Origin: Zygnema cylindricum
Taxonomy: Eukaryota; Streptophyta; Zygnematophyceae; Zygnematales; Zygnemataceae
Reading direction: 5' to 3'
DNA length: 64,000 bases
Assembly: GCA_037447655.1 (NCBI GenBank)
Contig: JBBHKE010001922.1
Coordinates: 1-64,000 of the forward strand
Part shown: positions 11,200-23,482 of the stretch, one piece after another
How the letters are laid out: each line of letters opens with the position of its first letter
Numbering within the stretch: the first letter of the stretch is position 1
The notes under the pieces: generated by a model
Databases searched by the model: none
Seen by the model: only the letters and a program-made list of their open reading frames with translations
What the model was told of the DNA's origin: nothing
Program-made: the position numbers and the translations under genes

Positions 11200-14100
11200 T
11201 GGACGGCCGAATAGCTATTATAACACGATAACATTCACCCGAACAACCAAATACAACAACACGTTGCAGCCTAAAAGTGGAGCTTAGTAACGGAGCACGA
11301 CCCCGAGGAGGATACCAATTACTTGGTTCGTCTGTCTACACACCAAGTGCACCTACAGACTATAGATTGAAGTGTACAAACTGTGTAGAAACTGTGTACA
11401 AACTTAATTAGTTAGTTCAAACAATTGGATTAATTTGTGCGAATTGATATATAAGTACGAAGTAAACTTAATAAACGGTAACTATACTTTTCAAAAGGAC
11501 GAAACCCTACCATTGCGAGAAAACTATGCCACACGGCCAAATCTATGCTTAATGTTCGCACCTCCCCGATTATTGGTCACTACGCTGCGAACTAGTATGT
11601 TGCGGACTTCATCCTTGTACGCGGGGAGATTTTAGCACGTAAAAGAGTTTCGGGCTTTCTCTTTTAGGAGTGTGAACAAGAGATTTTGAAACGCAAAATA
11701 GAAGGGCTCCGGAAACAAGGGAAACGTCTAAACCTTTGCAGCATCTCCTGAAACTACGGCTATGTCCGAAAAAATGCTCAACGAACATAGGTATCGGTTT
11801 CGGTTTTGCCATTTACTTCCTCTGGTTAATGTGATTCTTTATGTGGATGAAGTTTTTGGAAATGAACTTGGTGACGTAACGCAGATTTTTATAAGTCTGG
11901 CAATGTCAAAATTGGAAAATATCGAAGAGTTATTAGAAGATCGACCAAGAAGCAATTTTAGATTGACCTTCTTGTTCCTTGGATTATGCAACGACCTCTT
12001 CCACGGCCGCTAATTAGACCGCTCCTAAGAGAGCTTGTAGACTAACATATGAAACAGTGTCTGAAACTACATTACCTATCGTTATTAGAGTTCATAAAAT
12101 TATTTTGGTGATTTTTTTTCCACCGAAAATCACATATTAGTATTACGAACATTATCTAAAGGAGTGGGCGATAATATGGTCTCTTACTACTAAATTAGTA
12201 TTATGCTTTTTAATTTTGTATTAACACCTATCAATCCTTAACGCTAATAACAATGTGATGTGTAAACCATATTTCCTTTTAAGACTCCTAAATCACAACA
12301 AAACCACTGCGAGATTTTAGGTGCAACCAACTCTAATTATGATCTCTGATTGCGATGGGTAGTGAACCATGGTGATTAATGCCTGCCCACTCAGCTTGGA
12401 AATCATTGGTTTCTTGCTGAGTTTAATGGATATTAGTGTTGCAAATCAGATATTTTAGGAAAAAATTCATGATATGGTATGCATCGGATCCGAGAGAGGT
12501 TGAAAACATATTGTTGTAACCTGACTTGCGAGATACGCTTTCGATAATCAATATGTGATACATGGGTGGAAAGAGGGGGAGGGAAATGTTGTACCATAAG
12601 TATTGCGCTCTTCTTACAGTGTTACCTGCTTGTTATGCAATATAAACATGTCGATAACGAGTGTGGCATCCATCACGACTAGTGTTAGTTAGTTATTTTT
12701 TTTAACAATTTGTTAGCACTTTGTAAAATTAATCACACTAGATGTTGTTTTATTATGTGACTCATTGCATGTAAACATCGATTTATAATTATGGCCAAAA
12801 AATACAGACGCACAAACTATAGCGATTAGCTTCAATACCAGAGGGTGATGTAGTAGAAAAGGTCACCATGTAGTGTGTGCACGCAGGATATCGCCATTGG
12901 ATGTTGAAACGACAAATTCTCAAATTTATGATGGTTCGAAGAAGTTAGGAGCTACGGACCTTACCTTTTTTTTGTAATTTTACTGCAAGCAAGGTCGCTA
13001 AAGAAACCACTAAGATATACTCCAAAAGATCCGGTTGTCAAACATTTGCAAAATACTTTTATCGTGAAATGTTTGCGATGTATTTCACATTATTCCGCAT
13101 AAATCGCGAGAAATTTTCTGTTGAAGATTGCCATTTCTGTTACCAATTGTATTCCACAACTTTTTTGCGACCAATCACGTTACTAATATTCATTAAAAAA
13201 CGCACAATGGAAAAAAAATCGACACGGAGGCTGTAGGCAAAGGTGAAAGGTGAAAATGACGCACGTCGCCAAATTAACAAAATGCGAATTGTTATACCAT
13301 GAGGATGTTGTAGAAGCCATATTAGTGGAAGCATTTGGTTATATATAAAACTCGATCGCCAAAGAAAACCGGAATAGGAGTTAAATTTATGACACCTAGC
13401 TAAGTACATCTAATTACATCGGATTTTTGTCTGAACCAGCGGCTTGAACTAGAATTGTCTATTCCAAATAAATTACTATATAGTTTAGAGTTGAGTTAGA
13501 AAATCCTACTTCCAAACGTACACAAATCGGAAACCATTAGGTTCAAACTGACCGAAAATACTTGTCGAGCTAAAAGTATAAGAGACAAAAATATTGAAGA
13601 AACAAGTTTTCCAAACTTTTTTTTTGGAAAAATATTTGATATCAAATGCTCAAAACCACGAGCTTTCGTAGGTAGCTTTGTAGTTAGCGATATACCTTAG
13701 GGACATTTTCTTTGGTACAAAAGGGCAAGTTAAGAACGAATGGCAATAATTATAGAGAAGGAATATCTTCCTATGTACGATAATAAGGTATGGTAGTGGG
13801 GAATTCTGGATAATTCATTATAGTTTTAGTTAGTTTTGATGTTGGAAACACATGATCATCTCTCAAACAACAAAATTCAATGTTTTAACTTGAACTCTTG
13901 CAATTAACATTTTTTTTTCATGATTATGTCCTTATAATGCTAAGTCTAAATGGATCATGTGTAATTGATAGCTACACGCTTGTTTTAATGCACACATTTA
14001 GTGTTGTTTGTTGCCCATTACGTTAATACACTTGCAGGGTACCATATAGGATAAGCTTCCGTTTTTACAGTACGCAGGAACAATTTTCAGTACTGTTGCA

Positions 14101-15690
14101 GGGTATCGTGAACCATAGTTGTTCAATTCGCATATTAAGCACGCATTAAAAATCCTAAAAAAGTACAAATTCGTACAAATTGAACTTCTATGACAGGAAC
14201 ATTTCACCAGCGGCTCTCCGTGTTCACCTACATTCGTTTTTTTTTAGGGTTTCGTACACACTGATTCCGCTATTTGCGTTTAAAACCGTTTTTTATGAAA
14301 ACCGTTCACAATAATTATGTTTTTGGTCCAAATGACGTGGAAGTCTGTGAACCGCCAAACGGTACATCGTTAACAGAATAACAGTTAATATTAATAACGC
14401 TAATTTGTGTCCGAAGATAAAAAAAAAACCAAGAGGGAATTAGTAAATGCTAATAGCGATTCACGGCGAATATATTTACGTGTCATACATTCATTCGAAA
14501 ATTGGATGATGGAGGTTCTATGTACTTCCCGCAATAATGATGCTTCTGCCTTCTGCTCGCGGCTGGTTCTAAGGTCCCAATCATATTTCACATTGGACTT
14601 TGTCGGTCAGATATATATTTTTTTAATGTTGTTTATCTCTCTGATAGGATCTGTGGAAATTTTTTTCCCTTCATCCGTTGTCCTACTGATGATTTTTTGA
14701 CTATAACAAAAATGAATAAGACGAACTTATGAACCACATTTGCTTGAGCTTTCCAATTTTTTGTGATTTGGTAACCTATCTTCTATACCAGTTTTCCATT
14801 TTTTGTTCATTCATTTCCAAAATTTCATGTATTCTTCGATCATATCTTAAAACCCACTTTTCACTTCCTCCTGAATATTTATACTACCATATATTAAAAA
14901 AAAAAAAAAACGAGGGCCGAAATTTTAATACACAATTGTTAACCGCACCGCACTAAAAAAGTATATACACAATCAAAATAACAATGACCAAGAGGTACAA
15001 TTTCCCACAATCTACTACAAATAGTGTAGGAAAGTGATTAATAGTATAATGATTGTAGACTAAACTCACTCCACATTATCTTTTGCAAAAAACAAATTAT
15101 TATTCCAATACAAAAGTCATAAATAAACAAAGTCATAAATAAGACCACATCAGTAATGATGGCAATTATCGGTCTAATTATACCAAAGTTCGCAATAAGT
15201 CACAAATACAATCTTTTCAATTAAGGATAAAAAAAAAGGCAAGTCACCAACATTAATTAGAGGTCCTCTTAAATCCTAATACTATACAGCTTTTTCACCT
15301 AGAAATCGGGAACTTTTCGACTAAAAAAAACACCCATTCCCACTTATTCTTTAGGGTTTACGACTACGTTTTTTAACAGTCGTAAGTTTGTCGGAAAAAA
15401 CTTTTGAAAGTTTTGTAACACCCAAACCCGCTATAAACAAATTCAAAAAATAAAAACCTTTCACAACCTTTCTTAGAATATTAAAAAAGAACAAAGAAAA
15501 TTACCCATAAGAAGTAGTAAAGGCAACCGTTGCATTTCTTCTCCAAGTTTTTTTTTTTTTTTGTAAGATTACTCCTCCAACCATCCATCTGACTCCTCTC
15601 TCCCTTCCCTTCCACTTCTCCTTCCCTACTTTCCCCATTCTCTCTCTGCCTCTCTCTCTCTCTCCCTCCCTCTCCCTCTCTCTCACTTCA
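11200..15690. other. AT-rich region without recognised genes
   Basis: Reading both strands found only short frames with no family resemblance, such as 11435-11635, 11762-12013 and 14407-14700. Partial ends of the small TIR family with 'ATCGCTATTAG'-like termini occur near 12068 ('cctatcgttattagag'). The CT-rich track at 15580-15690 lies just past the EXO70 stop and probably belongs to its 3' flank. Confidence 0.4.
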
Positions 15691-16870
15691 CCCCTCTCAC
15701 TTTCCCGTCGGTTTACTTCCCAAAAACAATTCCTGAATCATTACCTCCACATCCCCCGGAGCGTACTTTATGTATTTGCTCGGATGTTTCCCAGATTCCA
15801 AAACTCGAGCGTACCGACCGTAAAAAGTACGATAACTGCCCATGACTCGTTCCGTTATGGCGGCCCTTAACTCTTCCCTTAAGGGAGTTTCCGGGACAGC
15901 CCATTGGCCCTGAGTTTTGTGAATTTCCTCTAAAATTGCATTACACTGTTTGAATCGCTCCTGGAAAACCGAAGAAAGATGAAGGAATTTAGGAGGGAAG
16001 GAAGGGAAGGGAGGGAGTGAAGGAGGGAGGAAGAAAGGAAGGAAAAAAAGAAGGAAGAAAGGACGGAAGGAAGGAAAGGAGGAAGGAAGGAAGGAAGGAA
16101 AGGAGGAAGAAAGTGAGAAAGTTAGAGGAGATTCTGGAAGAATTTTGGATTTTATCATAGGAAATAAAGGAAATAGTTTTAGGGGGTTTGGTAAAACTGT
16201 TCGAGGGCTCTTTTGGGAGATTATAGGAGGGGTATTTAGTACTGATAAGACATGACGATGTTTTGAACCTATCCTGACCCAGAAATACGACCCAAAGAAA
16301 GAGTAAGGGAAGAGCATCTCATAATTAACAAAATTGATAAGTTCTCAACCAACCCTGAGACAGGAAATCGACGGCAAAAAAAACGGCATAAAGATAGGCA
16401 TAGATTCTTATTAACTCTTGAAAAAATGTAAAGAAGTTTCTGTATTAAAGTTTTTTCAAAGCTGAGCAGGCTAAGGAATTTCTACAGGAGGAAGGCAGGG
16501 AGGGAGGGGGGGAGGGAGGGACGGAGGAGAGCTAAAATAAGACAGGGGAGGGACAGAGGAGAGCTAAAATAAGACAGATAGAGACAAGCAGGTAAAAGGA
16601 AAGAGTGAAAGAAAGAGAAAGACAAAAAGACATACACATACAAAAGGCGACATCGAGACAAATCAGTCAATTGACCTCTCACTACTTCCCTTCCCTCTCC
16701 TCCCTCCCCTTTCGTCCCCTCCATCCCCTCCCTCCCCTTTCCTCACCTACCTTCAATGTGCTCCTGCTGACTGTCGCCACCTGCCCTCCTCCACCTCCAC
16801 CTCCTCCTACGCCTCCCCCTCCTCCTCCTACACCTGCCCCTCCTCCTCCCCCCCCCCTCCTCCTCCTCCC
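15580..16870. repeat. Purine/pyrimidine low-complexity tracts in the EXO70 intron and 3' flank
   Basis: (GGAA)n and (GGGA)n type tracts occupy about 15980-16110 and 16480-16570, and CCTCC-type tracts about 16680-16870. They produce several spurious long frames rich in serine-leucine-proline or arginine-glutamate. No coding signal is attributed to them. Confidence 0.8.
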
Positions 16871-19800
16871 TCAATGACCTGCATGCATTGAAGAAGTTTC
16901 CCCCATGTTTGTCTCTGACAGAGGTTGGCGTATCTCCTAACGGCCAAAGCCTGATCCACGGGCCCCAAAGCTCGCCGGTGGTTTTCACCACGCAGAGGGA
17001 GCAGAGGGAGAGGGAGGGGGAGGGAGACAGTCCCAAAAGTAAAAGAAAGACCAGAGCTGATTCTGTCAAAATCGGGAGGTTCAGTTTTTCACCACCTGAG
17101 GGAGAGAGAGGGAGAGGGAGAGGGAGGAGAAGAGAGAAATGGGGATAGAGAAAGAGAGCGAGGTGAGAACAGGGGAAAAGAAACAAGGGAAGACGAAGAG
17201 ACTGATCCACGAGTCTCCCAAAAGTCTTCGTAGGTTCAAGTTTTCACCTGAGAAGGGAGAGGGAGAGGGAGAGGGAGAGGGAAATGGACGAGAAGGAAGA
17301 GAGGCGACTAAGGGAAAGTCATGAACAAAATGAGGAAGGAAAGTAGCGAGATCAGACAACAACGAAGTGTAAGGGAGAACAAGAGAAGGAGACGGAAAAG
17401 GACAAGGAGAAAGACATAATTATTTCCAAAAAAATTGGTTACCATATAGATTTAATTTGAAAAATTTGGGTAGTCGAAAATTTTTTAGAGTGCTTTTAAA
17501 TCAATACTCCCACTGAAAGAACTCTCTCCCACAGCCTCTTCACCACCATCCTCCTCCAACTCTCCCCTCATCTCCCTCTCCATTCCCCTCCCTGCCCATC
17601 CTCCTTTCCCTCTGGCCCACTTCCACCAGTGGCTCGCAACACAAAGAAACCTCACCTTGCTGGCAATGTAATGCACATTGTTCATCATAAAAAGATTTCC
17701 CTGAGCCAGATCTTTATAAAGTTTTGATTTTCCCTCCAAATTTTTCTTCAGAACATGAAATTTCCATTTATTCGTTTCCGCCAACGCTTTATGTTCCGGA
17801 ATTTCCGTCTCGTCGTCAGAATATTCTTCGTCAGAGAACGTTTCTTCCTCTCCTTCTCCCATTGGTTCCTTTAACAGCTTCGGAACTGCAAGAGGTTTTC
17901 CTTCTCGTTGAAACAACTGACTTAAAGTCGTCCGATAATCGTAGAGTAAAATTAAATAATTTACAACATATCGAGTTAATCCGTGAACCGCCCCTCCTGG
18001 GACAGGATTCTTCGTCGCGTCTCTTTCTATTGCATGTTCGAATTCAGAAAAAATACCTTGGGCAGCTTCACTTAGTCTTCCGAGGGCAATTTCACAGCTC
18101 TCACGTAGATAATTACATTTGTCCCCTGTACAAAAAGTAAGGTTAAAAAAAGAATGCAAGCCAGTTTTCCAAGATTGTTTCAAGGAGTTTTGAGTTATTC
18201 TAAAAGTTTTGAAGGATTTCTTTACAATATTTAAAAAACTTTCTTGGAGAGTTATAAGAGGTTTAAGAGGTATTTTTTAGGAGTTTTTTGAATTACTTTT
18301 AGAGTTTCCTCCATCTCTCTCCATCCCTCCCTCCCACTCCCCTTGTCCCTGTCTCCCTCTCACTCTCTCTCTCTTCCTCTCCCTTTCTTTTTCCCCCTGT
18401 CATATAAGAGTTGAATCATGGAAAAACCTGAAAAAGAAACTAGGTCGAAACAGGAAATGCTGATCGGCACAGTAAGATAAAGAAGAGGAAGAAAAAGATG
18501 ATTTAGTTAGCTGATTTTTTTAATAAAAGGTGTTAAAAAGAACATTAGATAAAGGTATTCCAGGAGATAATATTGAATTATCTTCACAAGGACTAAAATT
18601 TAAGGAGAATCAAATGGATATAAGTGAAGGTAAAAACATAACTGAGTTACTTTCCAACTGAAAAAAAATGAAAATGAAAAGGAGAATCGAATGGATAAAA
18701 ATGAAGGTAAAACCATAACCGAAGACTTCCCAACTGAAAAAAAAAAAAAAATCAAAAAGAGGATAGAAAACTACCTGAAAAGACCGCGTCAAAATTAGGA
18801 GTAAGATCCCGAATCGCTTCATACATCTCGAGAACTCGAAAAAGTCTTTCGGGAGACTTTTTACTTGAAGAAATTGCCTCACTAAAACCCAACAACATCA
18901 CTACTCCTCCTAAAGAAAGTTCTGCAAAACAATTTTCAGCAAGCTGAAAGTCCAAAACAAATAATAATAAAAGAAAAAAGTAGGAACAAAAACAAAATCC
19001 GGAAATGAGAATAGAGAAATAAAAGAAACAGGAACAGAGACATGCAAAATAAGAAGAAACCTTCAAACCAGGAAAAGTATAAATAATCGGAATCAGAAAC
19101 ATGATATACATCAGTGAAGCTTAAATGTAGGATAAAGGAGAAGAAACAAGAAGACAATGAAAACTAAAATCAGGAAATAACCTTAACACAAACATGTGAG
19201 ATAAGAACAAATATCATACAGATGTTAAAGACAAGCTGGAAAATTTCTCGATACAAAAATAAAACAACATGAGATTGTAACAATATGACGTTGGATTAGC
19301 AGCACATTTTTAACTGAATAAGTAAAAAGAATAAGAACAAACAGACAAAAAAAGAAGTTGAACACTATGTTACGACAGGAATTTCCGCAAAAGAACAAAT
19401 TTACAAAAACTGCAAAAGAGAATGCTGCATTTGCATTCCTCATTAATTTTTGAAGGAAACGATTATAATGACCTACGTCGTGAAGTGACAGGACAAAAAA
19501 TCCAATCAACCAAAAACAAAACAAAAAAAAAAGTGTCACAGAATGGAGCTGTGAAAATGCCACAGGATGTTCTTTTCTGCCAAGAAAACCTTAATCAAGA
19601 TCCAAATTGGCACTTAAGCCCAGAAAACTTCACAAAAAATACGAAACGAACCACCAAGGAGACAATCAGGAGTAGTAACTGGCATCACAGCCTCTGTTTC
19701 ACAATTTTTTTAGGGTTACTCGGATTTTTGTTTTGATTGTAAGGACTATCTATTACTTGCAGAACACGGGGTGATTTTTCTTTGATTCTATATTCAGAAA

Positions 19801-20730
19801 AACTCGATAAAGTGTTGAAAAAAAACCCTAAGAAACAGTAGAAAAAAAAAAGGTAAGATTACTTACCTGAGCATCCACAAAAATCTTTTCACAAAGTGCT
19901 CTCTCGCTTGCAAACACAACCCTAACCGCAATTCCCACCGAGAGTAACCAATCGTCTATCCGTTTTTCAAGGGTTTCCCATTCCAACTTTGCAATATCCT
20001 CGGCCGTGAGAGGAGATATATTTAATTTCGAAATTGTTTCTTCCACAATTCTTTTCCTAATTCTTTTATATGTCGCCATGAGACTTTGTCCAAATCCTCC
20101 TTTCACCAATTTTGTCGCCAATTCCATCAAAGTCTCTAGAGCATTTTTTGGAAGCAAATTTAACCTCACGAGAGACCATTCCCCTGCTTGATTTCCTTCA
20201 ATAATCGATCCAATTGTCGAATCTCCGTCGGGAATCGAATTCAAAGGAGCAACTTCCTTCGCCTTTTCGTGATAACTTTGCGAAAACTTAGACAAAATGT
20301 ACCGAAATTCTTCTTCTAACCTCATCATTCCTGACCTGAACAGATTGTGAGCTTTCTCTTGTACTTTTTCCCCATCACTAGCTGCCCCAAAAATCTCCAA
20401 AACAAACTGTATCTTATCTAAAGCCAAAAAATAATCGTCCATATCCCCTTTAGGACCGTCCCACAAATGAGCTCCATTAGGGTCGTAATTCCCAATCCAT
20501 GGTCTCACAATACTTTCTGCAGAATCCAAAACTTTCCCAGCCTCTCCAACAGATTCCTTGGTGGTATACAGAGGTTTCATACTTGTTTTCTGTAAATCCG
20601 CAAATCGAGGATCATATTGACTAAATTCCCGGATAACTTCTCGGCTTCCTTCTTGGTCCGGCATGTTCATGACAATCTGTTGCGCCGCAGCCATGACTTT
20701 CTCATGGCCATGGAGGCCTTTGGAGGCCAT
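15697..20730 (-). CDS. EXO70: EXO70 exocyst complex subunit, one exon damaged or mis-assembled
   Basis: EXO70 proteins help the exocyst tether secretory vesicles at the plasma membrane. Exon 1 is 20730-19867 (ATG at 20730; 288 codons; donor CAG|GTAAGT). Exon 2 is 18943-18775, with SSKKSPERLFRVLEMYEAIR. Exon 3 is 18125-17656, with GLTRYVVNYLILLYDYR and NLFMMNNVHYIASK. The last exon is 15960-15697, with PLREELRAAITERV and KYIKYAPGDVE, ending in TGA. All of these join in phase. The segment expected between exon 3 and the last exon (LLGDxWI followed by VRRYANLCQRQTWGKLLQCM) is present at 16879-17250, but in different frames and in three partial copies, so no intact exon can be read. The roughly 15-20 residues normally before the last exon were not found. 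Upstream of the ATG lies a long CT-rich (coding strand) leader. Family identity is sure; whether the gene works is not. Confidence 0.9.
16879..17255 (-). repeat. Three tandem copies of an EXO70 splice acceptor and exon start
   Basis: On the minus strand the sequence 'CTCAGGTGAAAACTTGAACC' (about 17235-17250) recurs as 'CAGGTGGTGAAAAACTGAACC' split at 17085-17105 and as 'TGCGTGGTGAAAACC' near 16985-17000. The first copy encodes LNLRRLLGDSWI, but only after a frame that a phase-0 join would not give. The third copy leads into WGPWIR and then, in another frame, AVRRYANLCQRQTWGKL, ending at a CAG|GTCATT donor (16879). The CT-rich tracts between the copies act as repeated polypyrimidine tracts. 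Confidence 0.7.
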
Positions 20731-20739
20731 GGAGGGAGG

Positions 20740-21130
20740 AAGAGGAGGAGGGCAGAGGGAAGCAGAGTGCGCGGAGGAGAGGAGAAGAGAGGATATGGAG
20801 AGGGGGAGGGAGAGGGGAGAGAGGGGAGAGGGAGAGAGAAAGGGAGATGCGAGGAAGAGGGAGAGGGAGAGGGAGGGGGAGGGGGAGGGGGAGGGGGAGG
20901 GGGAGGGGGAGGGGAGGGAGAGGGGGAGAGGGAGAGGGAGAGAGAGAGGAGAGGGAGAGGGAGAGAGAGAGGGAGTGACGATGGGAGGGAGAGAGCGAAA
21001 GGGAGGAAAAGATAAAGAAGGGGAGAGAAAAAAAGTAGACACAAGGGGAGAAAGGGAGAGAGAAAAAGAGGAAATAGGCGAGAAGAAGATAAAAGTATAG
21101 AAGGAGAGAGGGAGAGAAGGAGCAAAACTA
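20740..21130. repeat. G-rich purine tract upstream of the EXO70 start codon
   Basis: The plus strand is almost pure purine, with a run of about ten GGGGGA-like units at 20870-20925. For EXO70, transcribed from the minus strand, this is a CT-rich leader or core promoter, a common feature of plant 5' regions. Four or more closely spaced G-runs meet the usual G-quadruplex pattern on the template strand. A role in expression is inference. Confidence 0.75.
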
Positions 21131-21700
21131 TGTGTGTCTGTGGAGTATGTAATTTCTATGTGTCCGTTTTCTTTTCCCCGACATTTACCTCTCTCTTTAC
21201 CTCTATCACTTCCCGTTGTTAAGGTATGTCTCACTTCTCAGCTCTCTTCTTTCCCCTCTCTCTCTCTCTCTCTCTCTCTATCGCCTCTTTTTTACGAGAT
21301 CCATCCCGAGTTCCTAATGTGGAGGCATCAAAAAATAAAAGCTGGCATTGAAAAATGGCTAAAAGGCTTGTTAGGGCATTCACACAAACGAAGTTTACAC
21401 TAATATTAAAAGTGAATCGTGCGGTTTTATGTATACGGCAACCGTACCTTACGAAGTACGATCATTCAAACATTGTACGATCTGTACGATTTACACTTAA
21501 AAAGTCAAAACTAGGGTAAAGGCGTTTTTCCACTGAAACCGAGAACCCTCCGTTTCGATGTCCCGATGTAGAAAAGTTAACTATGGGTTGTTCATCGGAT
21601 TACCTAATCTACAGGTTAGCGAATTAATCCCCCTGCTGTGGTGGCCTGCGCGTAGTTTCTGATTGGTCAAACCGAGGTCGGGACAGAGGCCTCAGAGATT
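21131..21700. other. Intergenic sequence, nothing recognised
   Basis: A (CT)n stretch at 21258-21280 and GTAC-rich sequence at 21430-21500 are visible. No exon or element boundary was found before the TIR element starting at 21701. Confidence 0.4.
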
Positions 21701-22790
21701 AGTTCAAAAGTAGGTGAAAGTAGGCCCATACAATATGCATATTGTATGCAAATTGCAAAACATACAATATGACCTTAAGGCCCATACTGTATTCGGACCT
21801 ATTCGGACCAATCAAAACATTCGGACCAAAAATTGGACCAATTAAAACATTCGAACCAAACAATTTTATTTACACCGTTAGATTCGGAAAATCGGACGGT
21901 CTCCGATCAAAGTAGCGATCCAAGAAGATCACATGAAAAGCCCATAAGGGTATGTCCCCATGTACTTGTAACTTAGCGAACTTACTTTGTATTCTAGCGC
22001 GGATCCGGCGGACCCGCTTTTCAAGTGTCCCTATGTGTAAGAACGTATCGTAAGTTACGTTTGTGACGATTGTACACGTCGACAATACCTGTGACGATTG
22101 TCAACGTCTACAATCTGTGTTGTCGGACGTTATTTTTTGGAACTGCTTGTGTGACGTCGCATGTCTTACCGTGACATTGTAGACGTACCGCCTTCCACCC
22201 TGTACCGTTTCACGGTTGAAGAAGTTGCGCTTTGCCTTTGCGTCTCCTGTCCGGTCGACGTGAAATGGCATCGGAATTTCGAGACCCCTGCAAAAAAAAA
22301 AATCGTACTGGACGAAAAAGGACAAAACCAAACAAATTGTGTAATTTTCTTTGTCGTATTAAATGCAAACGGACAAAACATAGCGACTTACGTACTTTCC
22401 TTTGTCTTTGAAAAATCGTGTGAAATACTTCGAAAATTACGGCACGTGCGAATATGTGTTCCTATTTGTTTACATAAAATCCCTAGTTTTAAAACACATC
22501 GCGAATGTGTTTTAAAGATAAGGTTGACGATGACGTTTTTTGTCGTCGAAGTGGGTCGAAAAACACAAGACGACAATTTTTCGTACATCCTAAGTTCGAG
22601 GGTGACGCAAATTGTACTCTACAAATTTGCGATTCCTTCGTACGGTTGGAACTTAGGCAGTACGACGCTAAGTTTTACAGGAAAACGACAGAAAAAAACC
22701 CTTACTCATGCACATGGGGACACACCCTAACACAACTAACGATAAAGGCGCCGACCAAAGGCCTACCATAAAAACGCCTACTTTTGAACT
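21701..22790. mobile_element. TIR element (GTTCAAAAGTAGG family), copy 1, carrying a nested element
   Basis: The left end AGTTCAAAAGTAGG and the right end CCTACTTTTGAACT are inverted repeats. Flanks read TTA and TAA around GTTC and GAAC, consistent with a TA target site. Inside, 'cccatacaatatgc' and repeated 'acatacaatatgacctt' form internal palindromes. The element is interrupted at 21948-22727 by a Harbinger-like element. No transposase is encoded, so it is a non-autonomous element. Confidence 0.7.
21948..22727. mobile_element. Harbinger-like non-autonomous TIR element A with TAA target duplication
   Basis: The ends GGGTATGTCCCCATGT and ACATGGGGACACACCC are inverted repeats, flanked by TAA on both sides (21945-21947, 22728-22730). 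The second copy of the host repeat, at 23081-23100, has the same flanking sequence 'gaaaagcccaTAAcacaact' with one TAA and no insert, so the insertion and the 3-bp duplication are directly shown. A TAA/TTA duplication with G-rich TIRs is typical of PIF/Harbinger (Tourist-like) elements. Length is 780 bp with no transposase. Confidence 0.8.
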
Positions 22791-22797
22791 AAATCAT

Positions 22798-23295
22798 AGT
22801 TCAAAAGTAGGTGAAAGTAGGCCCATACAATATGCCTATTGTATGTAAAACATACAATATGACCTTAAGACCCATATTGTATTGGTCGCAAAATGAAAAA
22901 AAAAATGTAACGGGTTTGAGTTGCACATCGATCGATAGAGAATTAAACGTCATGTCTAAATTTTGAAAAACATTCGGACAAAAAAAAAATCTTTGAGTTT
23001 TGAGGTATTTTTTATTTAAACCGTCCGATTTCGAAGATCGGACGGTCGCTGATCAAAGTAGCGATGTAAGAAGATCACATGAAAAGCCCATAACACAACT
23101 CATCCTACGCTGTGTCAGTTCGCTGAAATTTCGTCCAGCGGCGTGCGTTGTAATTTGATCATACGTCAGATTCGTACGTTCGTACAAGAGTGTGCACAAA
23201 CGCACACACATACATTATGCCTACTCTGCGCGAGTTTTGTGCCAAGCTTTGTGCGCCTACCAAAGACCTACTATAAAAACGCCTACTTTTGAACT
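22798..23295. mobile_element. TIR element (GTTCAAAAGTAGG family), copy 2 with the empty site
   Basis: This copy has the same inverted ends as 21701-22790 (AGTTCAAAAGTAGG; CCTACTTTTGAACT) and the same internal 'gatcggacggtc' and 'agaagatcacatgaaaagccca' sequences. The uninterrupted TAA at 23091-23093 corresponds to the insertion point of element A in copy 1. The flanking bases are TA on each side. Confidence 0.7.
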
Positions 23296-23482
23296 ATGAA
23301 CTAAATGATTCAAAGCTCGGTACGATCCGAGATCCATATCTATCATCGACCTTAGAAGGTACGGACGGCTTGAGATCCGACGTTTGACCAAAGCGCGCGG
23401 CCATGACAACAGCGTATTAAAATGATAACCCCGCCTTTCACGTGGGATATCCAGAGTTAAAGGTATGTCCCCATGTGCATAA

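Noticed and set aside
16743-17210. 155-codon frame on the minus strand in the EXO70 intron
   Set aside because: It mixes CT-repeat translation with a short real EXO70 segment read in the wrong frame; it is not a separate gene.
20663-21125. Long Arg/Glu/Gly-rich and Ser/Pro/Leu-rich frames upstream of EXO70
   Set aside because: These are translations of the GGGAGA-type tract on both strands.
22161-22730. 189-codon frame inside Harbinger-like element A
   Set aside because: No DDE transposase or Myb-like motif is visible; copies C and D have the frame broken, so the element is non-autonomous.
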